A stretch of DNA of 64,000 nucleotides from Synanceia verrucosa (Eukaryota; Chordata; Actinopteri; Perciformes; Synanceiidae): contig CM056550.1 of NCBI GenBank assembly GCA_029721515.1, forward strand, positions 13,924,406 to 13,988,405, in the 5' to 3' direction. Below, one piece after another: positions 1 to 12,155 of the stretch (the first letter of the stretch is position 1; every line of letters begins with the position of its first letter). The notes under the pieces were generated by a model, which did not search any database, was not told the DNA's origin, and worked only from the letters and a program-made list of their open reading frames with translations. The position numbers were made by a program, and so were the translations under genes.

Positions 1-3000
1 GGCATAACAATATAAACTTCAGCATTTATTTATTATTTCACATGTAAATACCAATAATGCTCACTTTGACCTTCAGTGGAGTTGACTGTTACCAGAGGAT
101 CAATGAACATATATATACAGTATATATCTATCATGTTAATATTTCTAAACAAAGCTGAAGGTGTGCAAACTGCATCCACTCGTGGTCTCACTGGTAAATC
201 ACTTTAGGGGAAACCTCAGTTTGATTAAATTACATATTATTTATTTTAGAAGAAGCACATTTTTTTCACCCAACACTGGAAATGATTTGGTTCTTACCAA
301 AATACTTATTTTATCTTGTTTTAAGAGTTAATTTCTTATTTTGCACTATCATCTTGAATCAAGAAATCTTGTTAAGTGAAATTATCTCACTTGTTTTGAG
401 AACTTTTTCCCTCAGATTTAGTGTTTTTATCTTGTTTGTAGACTCTTTTTTGTTGTAAAGTCTAATTTGATGTGAGTAGAGACTGATTGATCTCAGGTGT
501 AAAGTGATGCCGTCACCTGCTGGAGATGGAGGAGAATAGAGCGAACCCTGAGGCTAACAGTGAGCTTCAGTGATATTCAGCTCATCCGTCTCATCTTCAG
601 TCCTACTCATAGACTGTCCAGAGGAGACATGAGAGGATGCTCTAAGCTCAATAAGACAAACCTGCTTTATGCTCCGTTTGTCTCTAAATGGAACCAGAAT
701 TTTCAAGACTTGAAACTCATGTTTACAGCGTTTACTGAGGGAATAAATTAACAAGCTGCACAATAATTCTGGAACATCTTTCACCATCTTTGGAGTCACA
801 AAGCAGATGCTTATTTCTTCTGATGGTGGGTCAGCTTATTTCTGAAAACAGCCCAAAAATGGTTGTGATGGTATCTGGGTAAGTATCAGTATATTTAGCC
901 TGACGGGTCTGTATTTTTTTTAAGAGGGCTCTCTTGACCTCTGTCCTCATCATATATGAATAAAATGGGTTTCATAGCAAACGACTCTCCGCTGTAAACC
1001 CTTACAGTGTTGCACAAAACCCTCATATTGTCTTTTCTGAAACACTGTTTTCTCATGTTTCTGCATACTAGACACTCCCTAAACAAATGTTATAAACTGA
1101 AAAGCTGAGACTTTTTTCAGTTTCCAGAATAGAAATTTTTGCCATCAAACATGCAGTTCTTCCCAGCATTGCTTGTTTTCTGTAGTTTTCCTACAGATTT
1201 TGCCATCTTAATGCAACAATTTGGAGGGATTATTGATCAATTTTATCAATTCTTTAGTTTAAAAAAATCTGTGGAACATTTTATGAGACTTCATACATGA
1301 TTCATTCATGTTAATGTATGACTAGAACGCTGTTTCAACTATTTTATAATCTATTAATCAGTGTGTGTGTGTGTGTTTGTTTTAAAGAAAACGTGCAGAT
1401 CCTCACGTTCCAGCTAGTTAAAAGTGAATATCTTCTGGTTTCTTTCCTCCTCTGTGACAGTAAACTGTCTCGTGGTGCCAGCCCGTCCTCCATCCAGGAA
1501 CTTTCTCTGAACTCTCTCTGACTGTCTGTAGTGGTTTCAAAGTGTTGTTGTCTCTTAAGGAACAAACAGAACGGATCAAATCTGTGTGACGATCCAGCTG
1601 CCAAAAGGCGTCCTGTTCTGCAGAGTGTGTGTACACAACGAGGTGCAGATAAACGCTTGAAATATTAAATATTTGATCGTTATCTGCCAGCCGGAGTCAA
1701 ACAATCTGAGGGGAAAAAAGTGTGAAGACAGGGAGAACATGCTCGAGGGAAACAGATATGATTTAGATAACTCACAAATATGATATTTAAACCCTTTACT
1801 GATCGTTTGATGACTGCTTGATGGCAAAAATCAAAAATCGAACATATGATCTGTCCTTTTATTCGTATCCAAACAGACCTGCTTGTTAACTAAACATGTC
1901 AGCAACTTTTCATGACCCTCTCCTAAATATAAACCACCAAGACGATTACAATCGCTGCCAATGCTAATAAATATTCATTAATGGTTTTGAACCTCCAAGT
2001 TTCTTTTATAATAAAGAAACAACACACCACTGTCTCTGTTTTATTCATAAACGCTGTCACGTGTGACAAAATGCTGATCAGAAGTTATAGTGGAAAAGTG
2101 GTGTTGTAATTATTTATGCAGTGTTTAGACTGTGCTGCTCACTGTGTGTTTGTGAGAATGTAAATGGATGATAAATCTTTCGGGTGCTGGGCTGACGGCC
2201 TCCACCACCCCCTCTTTGTGTTTTCCCATACCAGAGCTAATCTCTCTCTCCATCTCCTGTGAGCCTCCTCCATGGAAACATGCCTGTGTTAATAATATGA
2301 GCCTGCGTTACATGTCAACATGTTTCAAAGTCATGCAAAAGATAAAAAAAAAAATCTCCTTGAATATATATGGAGTAGGGGTGCAGGATTAGAAGCATTT
2401 CTCATTTCACTTCACCTAAGCCGAAGGACATAGAGGATCTGAGAGGGAATTAGAGGGTTGAGTCCTGTGTCACAGGCCTGTTAACCTCCTCAATGGTGGA
2501 CATAATGTCCCGCCTCAGGACCATTGAAAAGCACCTTTAAGAAAAACTGTCCATAAGTTGCAGAGAAAACCAGCCCTGATAGGAAAAAACACCTGAACTG
2601 CTGCAGTGTGATACCAACTTGACCTGATGTGAGTCAAGGAGAGGAGCCAACCAATCCATGGAGTATATTTAGATTTTTTTTGTTGTTGTTCCTCCTGCAC
2701 TAATGAGTCAGACCAGGAAACGTGGCGTCATGACTACCGAGTAGAAGATGTCTCTGTTTGCTTAGCCTTTCATCTCAAGGCGAGCACACTGCTCAGTCAC
2801 AGACGCTCCTCCTGCTCCACGGCTCGATGCTGTGATTGGAAACACAGCTCTCACCTGATTCACGTAATGGAAATTTTATGTAACAATTCATAAGCAATGT
2901 CGTAGCATTACTCGGTGCAATCCTGCAGTTAATCTGGGATTTTGGTGTGGAGTAGGGCTGTGAGGTGGTGGACACAGAAATCCATGCAAAAAAAGTTTAT

Positions 3001-5530
3001 TGAAGAAAAATGCAAATGACAGCAGAGCAAAGCATAATGACAGCTAATCTAAGAAAGTCAAACAGATGACAGGAAAACCAACAGAAACCCTGTCTGTGCT
3101 GATCTTACCCAAACCTGAGCAAACCAAGCATGGCTGCATCTGAAATTCCATATCAACATGTTATTAAGTATGCGAAAACACTATGTGAGATTTTAGTCTT
3201 TGTATGAACCCAAAAGCATGTGAGGTCCATACTATTTCGGAAACTATCCCACAATGCAATGCAAGCGATGACGACAACACAACGGACAATTGCGGACAGC
3301 ACATTATTGTGTGGCTTCTTATCGGACGCATATCTAGGATGTATTATTAGATTATTATAATTAGATGTATTAATATCGCAGAAGTGAGGTTGGCACTGGT
3401 TACCACGGTTACGCGTCTCCAATCCAACTGGCAAGAGCTTGCGTCACTTCCGCAGTGAGCAGTGCATCCAGAAAGATGCAAACTACATTTATTCACGCAA
3501 AAGTATGTTGAATGATACACATACTGAGTATGTAGTGTAGAGTATAAACTGTTAGACACAGATCTGCAATCTATACATGTAAGAAGACCGGTAGGTTATT
3601 TTCTCATGAAGGAATCGATTTGAGTCGCTCATTTGGCTGCTAACATGAGATTGTTACTGTCCTTTAAAGGTGCTTCACTGCACTGATGTACTGACAGACA
3701 GCAAAAGCAGAAGGTCGCTGTGGACTGTGCAGAAACTAGAAAGATCTGGAGTTTTGGAGGTTTATCTGCATGAAGCAGCTTTAACTGAAGTGGTGAGAGT
3801 GCAGCCCGGTCAGGATAAACCAAGAAGTAAGAGGGGGTAAAGTTTGTCTGTTAAACTGACCATTTGATATTTTATCTTTATTTTATTTTTCTCTTATTTT
3901 ATTATTTCTCTCTCGTGTGCTGCTTTCTGTTCCTTTTGTATTTTATGTACAGCTGTAGTCATGTGTATTTTTGTTTGTGTTCCATCATGGTTGGTAGATC
4001 CTCAGGTGGGGTCAGTTTATCCAATAACATCTGTGGAAAACTGTGACGGTGTGCCGTGAAATCTCTGGAAAGATGCGTATCTGGTATCAGTGGGATTGTT
4101 AAGCTAATTATTATTATTATAAGGTCATTTAGACAGTAATCTATTTAAAGCTGGGAGTGTGATGAATGTGACGTGGCACTACAAAATGTAAGAGTGAAAA
4201 TTTTTTTGCAAGAAACCCAAAGTACTTTAACACTGAACATTTATTCGTTCACAGTAAATATTTGTATGGAAACTTGTGACAAGTGTTGACACATTGGGAC
4301 AAACCAGATAACCAGATGTACGATCATACGTTTCTGTTTTCTTGGAAGCAGAGCGTGGTTCAGCTGCACCTCGGCCCTCAGGCTCGTTCGCCACCTCGTC
4401 CTGGTCCTCGTGTTGTTATGTGGCCACAGAGCGATGCAGCGCCTGCAGCCTGCTCTGCTGTTCACCCAGGCAGGCTGCTGGACAGGATGTTCCTGAGCGT
4501 CCATGGGCTCCAGGCTCGCTCCGAGGCCCACACCCTGTTTGTTTTTCTGGCTGAGAGCCCCCACCACCTCCACCTCCACCTCCACCAGCCTCCATCACTC
4601 TGCTGCAGCTAGAATGTAAACACATGGAGGATGCATGCATACATGTGCTGCTCTGTACGCTCCTGTATACACACTGTACACAACACGAGCGCAGAACGAT
4701 GGTGGATTTCTGCTAATCCACTGAACGTCACTGTCCTGTCTTCACACCAGATCACCTCTTTACCAAGAAATGTTTGTGCTCTTCTCCTGAAAAAATGTTC
4801 AAACAGTTTACGCAGCGGCTCTGCGACCTGTTTAAGCCTCCTCATAGCACCTGTCCTGACCACTAAACACATTCTGGCCCGTTAGCAGAGGACGGTAAAC
4901 ATGAGCAGAGCTGTGTTTACCTCAGATGTATAAGACCAGACCTACACTAGCTTATACTGAGAGGACACACACACACAGGCATGTTAATGTGCATGACCTC
5001 TTTCACTCCTTCAATTTATGGCTATTTATGTGGGCTGAGCTCAATTATGTAACACCTTCAGAACAGGTGAACAATTTAACTGGTGGATTCATTCTTATAT
5101 TTCAACTTTATGGACATTTCCTGCTGTTTAAAGGTCAGTATGACCTGACCTTTCAAACTGAAACTCCAACTTTCTTCTTTGCACTGAGTCAAAAAATATG
5201 CAGGTCGGCTTTTCAGCCTGCAAGACTGTGCTATTTACTGGACTCAAATGGAAGGACACTGGGACTCTAAGATAGCCTAAGATTAATCAATACAGGCAGA
5301 ATATTCACTGCTACTTTGTCAGTGTCCCAAAAAGTTGTTTTAAGGCAAAAAAAAAAATGAGTAGAGCACCCTTGTTTTATTCAATGTCTGTTCATTTTAA
5401 TGCCTGGTACCACTGAAAGTACATTTGTTTGGACAAATATAAGGATAACAACAAAAACGGTTTGTTTAAGAGCTGAAACCATGGAAAGTTCCATGGTTTT
5501 CTTGATAACAAAACCCAAATCACTTCAGTT
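1..5530. other. Non-coding stretch, no gene recognised
   Basis: All open frames here are short and resemble no protein family I know. The part at about 240-480, with repeated tracts such as cttattttatcttg and gttttgagaactt, resembles a dispersed A/T-rich repeat common in fish genomes. The part at about 3130-3560 (paired start-like text tattaagtatgc and actgagtatgtag) resembles a decayed fish MITE, but I could not find matching ends. A short GT run lies at 1361-1379 and a CCACCT run at about 4557-4590. I see no convincing exon or promoter. Confidence 0.6.

Positions 5531-5533
<3 letters not shown>

Positions 5534-5590
<57 letters not shown>
5534..5590. repeat. (AT)n microsatellite
   Basis: Uninterrupted AT dinucleotides run for about 57 bp. 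The open frames through it are low-complexity Ile-Tyr artefacts on both strands. Confidence 0.97.
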
Positions 5591-5594
<4 letters not shown>

Positions 5595-5596
5595 AG

Positions 5597-5968
5597 CTGG
5601 AAATAGGCGTTCCAGTAAACAAGTCAGAAAACCAAGATGGACGCCTCCAAGGAAAAGTTTGTTGTGCTTGCGGTCAGAAAACAGAAATCTGAAGAGGTTC
5701 ACGTCAAACACATTTAACAGGAACAAAGAAAACACAGAGGGTGTGTTTGTTCTCCTGCCTAATTCTGTGTAGGCTGTAACGTATAATGCTACACAGCGCT
5801 AAGCCACGGCGCTGCCATCTTAGATTATAACGTGGTCAAGTCGGGGTTGGTGAGGGTCAGCCAACTTTCCAAGTCGGAAATCCAACTTCGGTGGGTGTTC
5901 CAGTTGACGCTTCTGCTCAGAACTCGTGAATTCCGACTTTGTGAGTAGAAATGGAAGGCAGCATTAGT
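5597..5968. mobile_element. Degenerate palindromic MITE, copy A
   Basis: This segment resembles, in inverted orientation, the element at 6162-6522. Shared blocks include the aacaaagaaaacacagag / ctctgtgttttctttgtt stretch, the acgtataatgctacac / gtgtagcgttatacgt stretch and the gtcaagtcggggttggtgag / ctcaccaaccccgacttgac stretch. It ends near ggcagcatta, a decayed form of the gaacgcagcat terminus. It is read as a non-autonomous DNA transposon. The superfamily is not determined and the exact ends are uncertain. Confidence 0.6.
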
Positions 5969-6010
5969 ACTTGATTGCATCACTGTTTTTTTGATGTGTG
6001 TTGACATGCT

Positions 6011-7110
6011 CTCCACCAGCTCCTCACATTGTTCCTGTAGTAATTCAAACTAATCTGCTTAGTTTTTGATGATGTTCCACAGGTTTACAGCTGGATTTAG
6101 ATCTGGTGATGGAGCAGGACAAGGCACGGCTCTAATGGGCTGGTTCTCCATCCAGGCTTTAATGCTGCGTTCGTCTTGTACTCGGAACACAGAATTTCTG
6201 AGTTTTGAGTCGTAAATTTCAACTGGAACGCCCTGAAGTTGGATTTCCGACTCAGACAAACCTCACCAACCCCGACTTGACCACAATGTCATAATCCAAG
6301 ATGGCGGCTCCCTGGATTAGTGCCGTGTAGCGTTATACGTTACGGCCACACAGAATTTCGCTGGAGAACAAACACACCCTCTGTGTTTTCTTTGTTCCTG
6401 TTAATTGCCTTTGAGGACCTCATATTGCTGCATTAGCTTTCTGCATTCCGACAGAGCAAGCTGTCATGTGAGGTCTTTCCTAGTTCAGATTCCCGACTTC
6501 CAGTTCAACACGAACGCAGCATGACTGACCTCAGCTTGTTGGAAAACCACTCATTGGAGGCAGGAAAGAAGAAGACTGTTTTCATTCGCCCTGATCCAGA
6601 TCATCACTGATCCACCTCCATGTTTTCCTCCAGGGGCAGGACAGTCTGGTTTGGAGGCTTCTCCAGGCTTCCTCCTAACCAGGAAGTTGTCTCTAAACTG
6701 GACTCATCAGTGAAGAGAAGCTCAGCTCATCCTCAGCAGTCCAATCCTTGTGGTCCTAGCAGAGACTAACCAGCCTTCCTCTGCCTTTGCTTGATGGAGA
6801 TCTTCTTCTTCTGTCCTGAATGACTCAGACCAGCTTCAAGAAGTCCCTTTCCAACAAGTATCATTTCTGGACTGTGTCCACTCCGTTTTAAGAGTGCACG
6901 CTCATCTGGTGGCTAGAAAGACGTTTCCTGTCTCCACCAGCAGCAGTTTGGTAGCTCCATGTTGGGCTGGTTTCTTCTGTTTTGGACATGTTCATTTTTT
7001 TTTCTATCTGTCCCTCACTCATTAGAGCCAAGATGGCCGCCTTTGTGGCTTCACCTGATTCTTTAGTTTCAGTCACCATGTTCTGAGTTGATCTACAGCA
7101 GGAAACCACT
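6011..7110 (-). pseudogene. Decayed Tc1-like transposase, split by a MITE
   Basis: Read on the minus strand, the segment near 7000-7110 gives an N-terminal piece with TKAAILALMSEGQ, like the helix-turn-helix start of Tc1 transposases. The segment at about 6060-6160 gives PSPDLNPAVNLWNIIK, the conserved block around the last acidic catalytic residue, with Ala-Val where Ile-Glu is usual. Between them many stops and frameshifts are present, and a separate palindromic element occupies 6162-6522. In Tc1/mariner elements the transposase cuts and pastes the element at TA sites; this copy cannot encode a full enzyme. Terminal inverted repeats were not identified, so the borders are approximate. Confidence 0.7.
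6162..6522. mobile_element. Palindromic MITE, copy B, nested in Tc1-like remnant
   Basis: The element begins atgctgcgttcgt (6162-6174) and ends acgaacgcagcat (6510-6522), a perfect 13-bp terminal inverted repeat. It is 361 bp long and has no coding capacity. The transposase-like reading on the minus strand continues on both sides, so it inserted into an older Tc1-like copy. A target-site duplication is not obvious. It is related in inverted orientation to 5597-5968. Confidence 0.75.
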
Positions 7111-9368
7111 CTAGGTCTTTACAGGAAGTGACCTCTAATAGACCCCGAATATGTCAAATAGGACATAAAGTTTTTTTTTTTGTTGTGTTCATTGTTTTCT
7201 TCAGGTAATATAATATCTCACAAACTATGACACAATAACAAACTATGACACATGAATGGTAAGGACTCGTAACGAGGCCTGTTTTTTTCGGTTTCGGTCT
7301 TTATTTGTTTGTTTGTTTGTTTTCTGGACTCTCTACCAGTTAGAACTGGAGACGCCTCCTATGTGATGAGAGGTGAAACATCTTCAACAAACCTCAAACA
7401 GACTAATTTTTGCTCTTTTTGATTCACCTCCACCTGGATGACACAGACCTGGATGAACCTTTAGTGATACCAGGCATTAAAATCAACAATACATTGAAGA
7501 AAACAAGGGTGGTATAATATTATATCAACTTATTTATTTATTATGCAATTGTTGTTGAGTCTTTTTTGTAAACAGTCACACATCTGGCCTGAAATGACTA
7601 TTACAGTATAATAAAAAATCTCTTTCTGTGTGTTTAAAAGGGTGTTTTATCTTCTTTCGGACAAACATAAAATATGACTGAGGCTATGATGCTATGAGGC
7701 TAAAATATTTTATTTCATCAAATAACAGGGTTGAGTATGCTGTATTTGATTAATTGTTATGTATAATTTGCTGAATATTGCTTTGAGCTCTATGGCACGC
7801 TGTAAGACTTATTATTTTAGAGGGGGGTCTTTTTTATTTGATATTGCATTTTTATATGTTTCATTAAAAATAAAAAACAATAAGTCATAAAAATAAATAT
7901 GCAGGTAGAAGATATTCTGTTAACAGTTCCCTTTATGAAGGTAAATCAACAGTAATATTCATGAGTGTAAATGCAGATGTAGAGGTTTGTGTTTTTGCTT
8001 CTTCTATTCCTGCTCACTAAACTTTCACCTGCTCGCTGCTGAGCCATAAATCCTCAGAAGACCAGAATGCACTGCAGGACAGATAAGCACAGATTTCTAA
8101 GGTGTTGGATAATGTGTTTTATTTATGAGTCCACATGTCTGTCTAATTGAAAATGTGTTTCTAACCCTTTCTGGGAAATAGTTGGAGTAAATGAATCAAG
8201 CTGATGACTTGATGCTGCACATCTGACACTGGAATGCAGTGAGGATCACAAATTATAAATAACAAGGTGAGGCTGGTGTTTTATGAAAGACCAGATAATG
8301 TGAAAACCATGTTATAAAAGTTATGAAGTAAAGGCTCAGTAAACTTTGCCACAGAACGTTCACTGAATAGTTTAATAAATAGTTCACTGAATAGTTTAAT
8401 AAATAGTTCACTGAATAGTTTAATAAATAGTTCACTAATAGTTTAATAAATAGTTCACTAATAGTTTAATAAATAGTTCACTAATAGTTGGACTGGACTC
8501 ACAGATATTTATCAGGAGCTTCTGTCTCCAGGTTAGGCTTCATCTCTGGATCTGTAACTGTTATTATGATTATCATCTGTATGAATATTCATTGTCACAC
8601 TCCTCCATGTGCATCTCCTTGGTTTTAGTTAAAGTAACCACATTAAATCTGTTCTCCTCTCTCCCTTCATATTCACTCACACAGATGATATGGAAATACT
8701 GTTATGTGCAGCTTTAAAGATGACGAGCACAACCTTTCTGATGGATTCACATAAAGCCCCCTGCAGACATGTCGGCCTCTTTCCTTCTTTTCGATGAAAA
8801 TCTATGACTCTTCATTGTGCTCTAAAGCTCATCTTTACTGTCTGTTAGTCGGCTCGACACATGAACCTGTCACCGCTCTATATTCTCCTGCTGCAAGCTG
8901 GAAACAAAATGAAAGCTCCCGGGTTCTTTCCTATATCACAGTCTCAAATAATGCTATGCTCTGAGGCTCTAAAATACAATAATATTCCATATATTTCCAC
9001 CCTAATGGATGCTGTCACATCCATACCACAGGGACATTTGGAAGCTATATCAGCATGTAATGAAAAAAAACAGCTTCAATCCCACAGTTTGCTCCTTCAC
9101 TTCATTTTACCTGCCTCTTTATATTACATGCAGCTTTTGTCTTCAGATGTTTTTTCCTTTGATTTGCAGTCATAACGGTTTAATGTTTAGGTCGACGTAT
9201 GTGATGTGGTGAATATCATCTCCAGAAAGGAGCAGTGAGTGACATTATGGAAGAAAAGGAATACAATATTAATGAATATGCACACTTTAAAAATGATATA
9301 TATATAAACTCAGCAGCTTTTTCACCGTTTTAGCCTCTTTGAGTTCATAGTTTTGGTGTTCCTGCCTA
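7111..9368. other. Non-coding stretch with small repeats
   Basis: No gene is recognised. A GTTT run occurs at about 7305-7321. The part at about 7322-7460 (ggagacgcctcctatgtgatgagaggtgaaacatcttcaa region) resembles a dispersed fish repeat. A 24-bp then 21-bp tandem of aataaatagttcact units lies at about 8364-8490. The rest is A/T-rich without coding signal. Confidence 0.55.
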
Positions 9369-10880
9369 CCCTGAAGCTTCCAGGACCCTGAAGCCTCCAT
9401 GACCCTAAAGCCTCCATGACCCTGAAGCCTCCATGACCCTGAAGCTTCCAGGACCCTGAAGCTTCCAGGACCCTGAAGCCTCCATGACCCTAAAGCCTCC
9501 ATGACCCTGAAGCCTCCATGACCCTGAAGCTTCCAGGACCCTGAAGCCTCCATGACCCTAAAGCCTCCATGACCCTGAAGCCTCCATGACCCTGAAGCTT
9601 CCAGGACCCTGAAGCCTCCATGACCCTGAAGCTTCCAGGACCCTAAAGCCTCCGTGACCCTGTAGCCTCCAGGACCCTGAAGCCTCCAGCACCCTGAAAC
9701 CTCCAGGACCCTGTAGCCTCCGTGACCCTGTAGCCTCCAAGACCCTGAAGCCTCCATGACCCTGAAGCTTCCAGGACCCTGAAGCTTCCAGGACCCTGAA
9801 GCCTCCATGACCCTGAAGCTTCCAGGACCCTAAAGCCTCCGTGACCCTGTAGCCTCCAAGACCCTGAAGCCTCCAGCACCCTGAAACCTCCAGGACCCTG
9901 TAGCCTCCGTGACCCTGTAGCCTCCAAGACCCTGAAGCCTCCAGCACCTGAAACCTCCAGGACCCTGAAGCCTCCGTGACCCTGTAGCTTCCACGACCCT
10001 GAAGCCTCCAGCACCTGAAACCTCCAGGACCCTGAAGCTTCCAGGACCCTGAAGCCTCCATGACCCTGAAGCTTCCAGGACCCTGAAGCCTCCACGACCC
10101 TGAAGCCTCCGTGACCCTGTAGCTTCCGTGACCCTGAAGCCTCCAGGACCCTGAAGCCTCCGTGACCCTGAAGCCTCCGTGACCCTGAAGCCTCCAGGAC
10201 CCTGAAGCCTCCGTGACCCTGAAGCCTCCATGAACCTGTAGCCTCCAGGACTCTGTAGCCTCCATGACCCTGTTGCCTCCAGGACCCTGTAGCCTCCAGG
10301 ACCCTGAAGCCTCCATGACCCTGTAGCCTCCAGGACCCTGTAGCCTCCATGACCCTGAAGCTTCCAAGACCCTGATGCCTCCATGACCCTGAAGCCTCCA
10401 TGACCCTGAAGCTTCCATGACCCTGAAGCTTCCAGGACCCTGATGCCGCCATGACCCTGAAGCCTCCGTGACCCTGAAGCTTCCATGACCCTGAAGCCTC
10501 CAGGACCCTGAAGCCTCCGTGACCCTGAAGCTTCCGGGACCCTGAAGCCTCCACGACCCTGAAGCCTCCGTGACCCTGAAGCCTCCGTGACCCTGAAGCC
10601 TCCAGGACCCTGAAGCCTCCGTGACCCTGAAGCCTCCATGACCCTGTAGCCTCCAGGACTCTGTAGCCTCCATGACCCTGTAGCCTCCAGGACCCTGTAG
10701 CCTCCAGGACCCTGAAGCCTCCATGACCCTGTAGCCTCCATGACCCTGTAGCCTCCAGGACTCTGTAGCCTCCATGACCCTGAAGCCTCCAGGACCCTGT
10801 AGCCTCCAGGACCCTGTAGCCTCCATCACCCTGAAGCCTCCAGGACCCTGTAGCCTCCATGACCCTGAAGCCTCCAGGAC
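9369..10880. repeat. 17-bp minisatellite, about 89 copies
   Basis: The unit is ccctgaagcctccatga with variants at a few positions (aag/tag before cctcc, cct/ctt, and atg/agg/gtg/acg at the end). Because 17 is not a multiple of three and few units create stops, all three minus-strand frames stay open for hundreds of codons with a 17-residue period. These readings are artefacts. The array ends sharply at about 10880, about 1.3 kb upstream of the glp2r start. Confidence 0.95.
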
Positions 10881-12155
10881 AGACTGCGGCCGACCCCTCC
10901 CACCCCTCCGTCAGGACCAGAACCATAAAAACAGTTTGGGCACCTTCTGTACAGTTGTTGTCTCCAGGTTCTGTCTCTGTTAAACTGCCTTGTTTCTGTC
11001 TCTGTTTTTATGACACAATCAGAGTTTTTTTTGCATCCCATAGTTATTCTTAGTCACTTTATCTCTGCACTGTTTACATGTTTATATTTTTGTCATGCAC
11101 CGAAGTTCAAAGGTTTGTGTGAATAAACTTGTTCCTGACTCTGATTCTAAAGAGTCAGATATTTATCTCATCTTAGACTAAAGCAGTGCTAAAGAAGAGC
11201 TGAAATTAGACTAGACTCATCTGTCATACCACCACGTCAGGATTATTGCCTTCGTCGTCGTGTCTCTGTCAGTGTTTGCTCTGTTGTTGTCATCCTGTAT
11301 TTATCACCATGTCCATGAGGAACAGTGTTTAGTTTCTGTGCAGAAATGACAATAAACAAACATGACGAAAGTTAATGATGCTGTTATTATCCTCACCGCC
11401 ACCTCTAGCAAATGTTTAAATTGACTAGTTTGCCTAAAATATATAATAATATGTTGAAACATGCAGACAACTTGGCTCCTGCTCTCCATTTGCTCTCCTG
11501 TTTTGCTGTTCAGCTTCAGTGCTAATGGTTTACACTAGATCCCCATTAGTGTCAGAAACACTGTGTGAGATAGCGAAACAGAAGGGAGGGGTCAGCGCTG
11601 ACTCATGGTACAGGTGGTATTTGGTGGTGTGTGTGTGTGTGTGTCTGTGTGTGTGTTAGGTTATTAGACCTGTGTGATCAGCTTTCCTGACAACAAAGTT
11701 AGTCAAGTTATGTGGCTGTCTTTCCCAGGTCCTTATCTTTATTGGATGGGGGAGGATGGAGCAGGAGAGGCGGCGTCTCCGTGACGATCCACAGAGTCTG
11801 TAGGCAGAACGGACAGACCACCTTCTTCATCGACACGAGGACTGACTGCTGCAGACCATCAAAGATCAGTTTATCAAAAGAATCACAAAGTAGCTTGGAT
11901 TCTGGGGAAATAGTTGGAAAAGATGAAGAAGATTTTGAGCAATTAAAGGAAACTTGTGGGATTCTGACATCAGCGAGCATCACAGACTGGAGAGGAACAG
12001 TCTGAGGTCTTGCAAACCATCTTCCACGTTCATCCAACAGTGGTGTGGAGAGTTAATATGAGGATGAGAGAGAGGCCTTGCAAGTGCAGGGGTGAGCTCT
12101 GAGGTGGGAAACCAGCCGAGGAACAAGAAACCTTTCAATGTAAACACAGAGCACC
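10881..12155 (+). other. Upstream region of glp2r, promoter not resolved
   Basis: No family-like protein is present. A GT-rich microsatellite lies at 11628-11656. The open frame at 11712-12005 has no recognisable domain and lies just upstream of the signal-peptide exon, so it is more likely 5' untranslated or intergenic sequence. An in-frame stop at 12141-12143 separates it from the receptor start codon. I could not identify a TATA box or transcription start with confidence. Confidence 0.4.

Noticed and set aside
5392..5735. Frames through (AT)n with Ile-Tyr runs
   Set aside because: Microsatellite translation in both strands.
1..9300. Search for a gene upstream of the minisatellite
   Set aside because: Only short frames without domain resemblance; some match dispersed repeats or Tc1-like decay.
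9287..10926. Overlapping long minus-strand open frames (about 173-427 codons) rich in EASGSW-type repeats
   Set aside because: They are translations of a 17-bp minisatellite in three frames at once, with no non-repetitive domain or splice context.
11712..12005. 97-codon frame just upstream of glp2r
   Set aside because: No family resemblance; followed by stops before the signal-peptide exon; better explained as leader or intergenic sequence.
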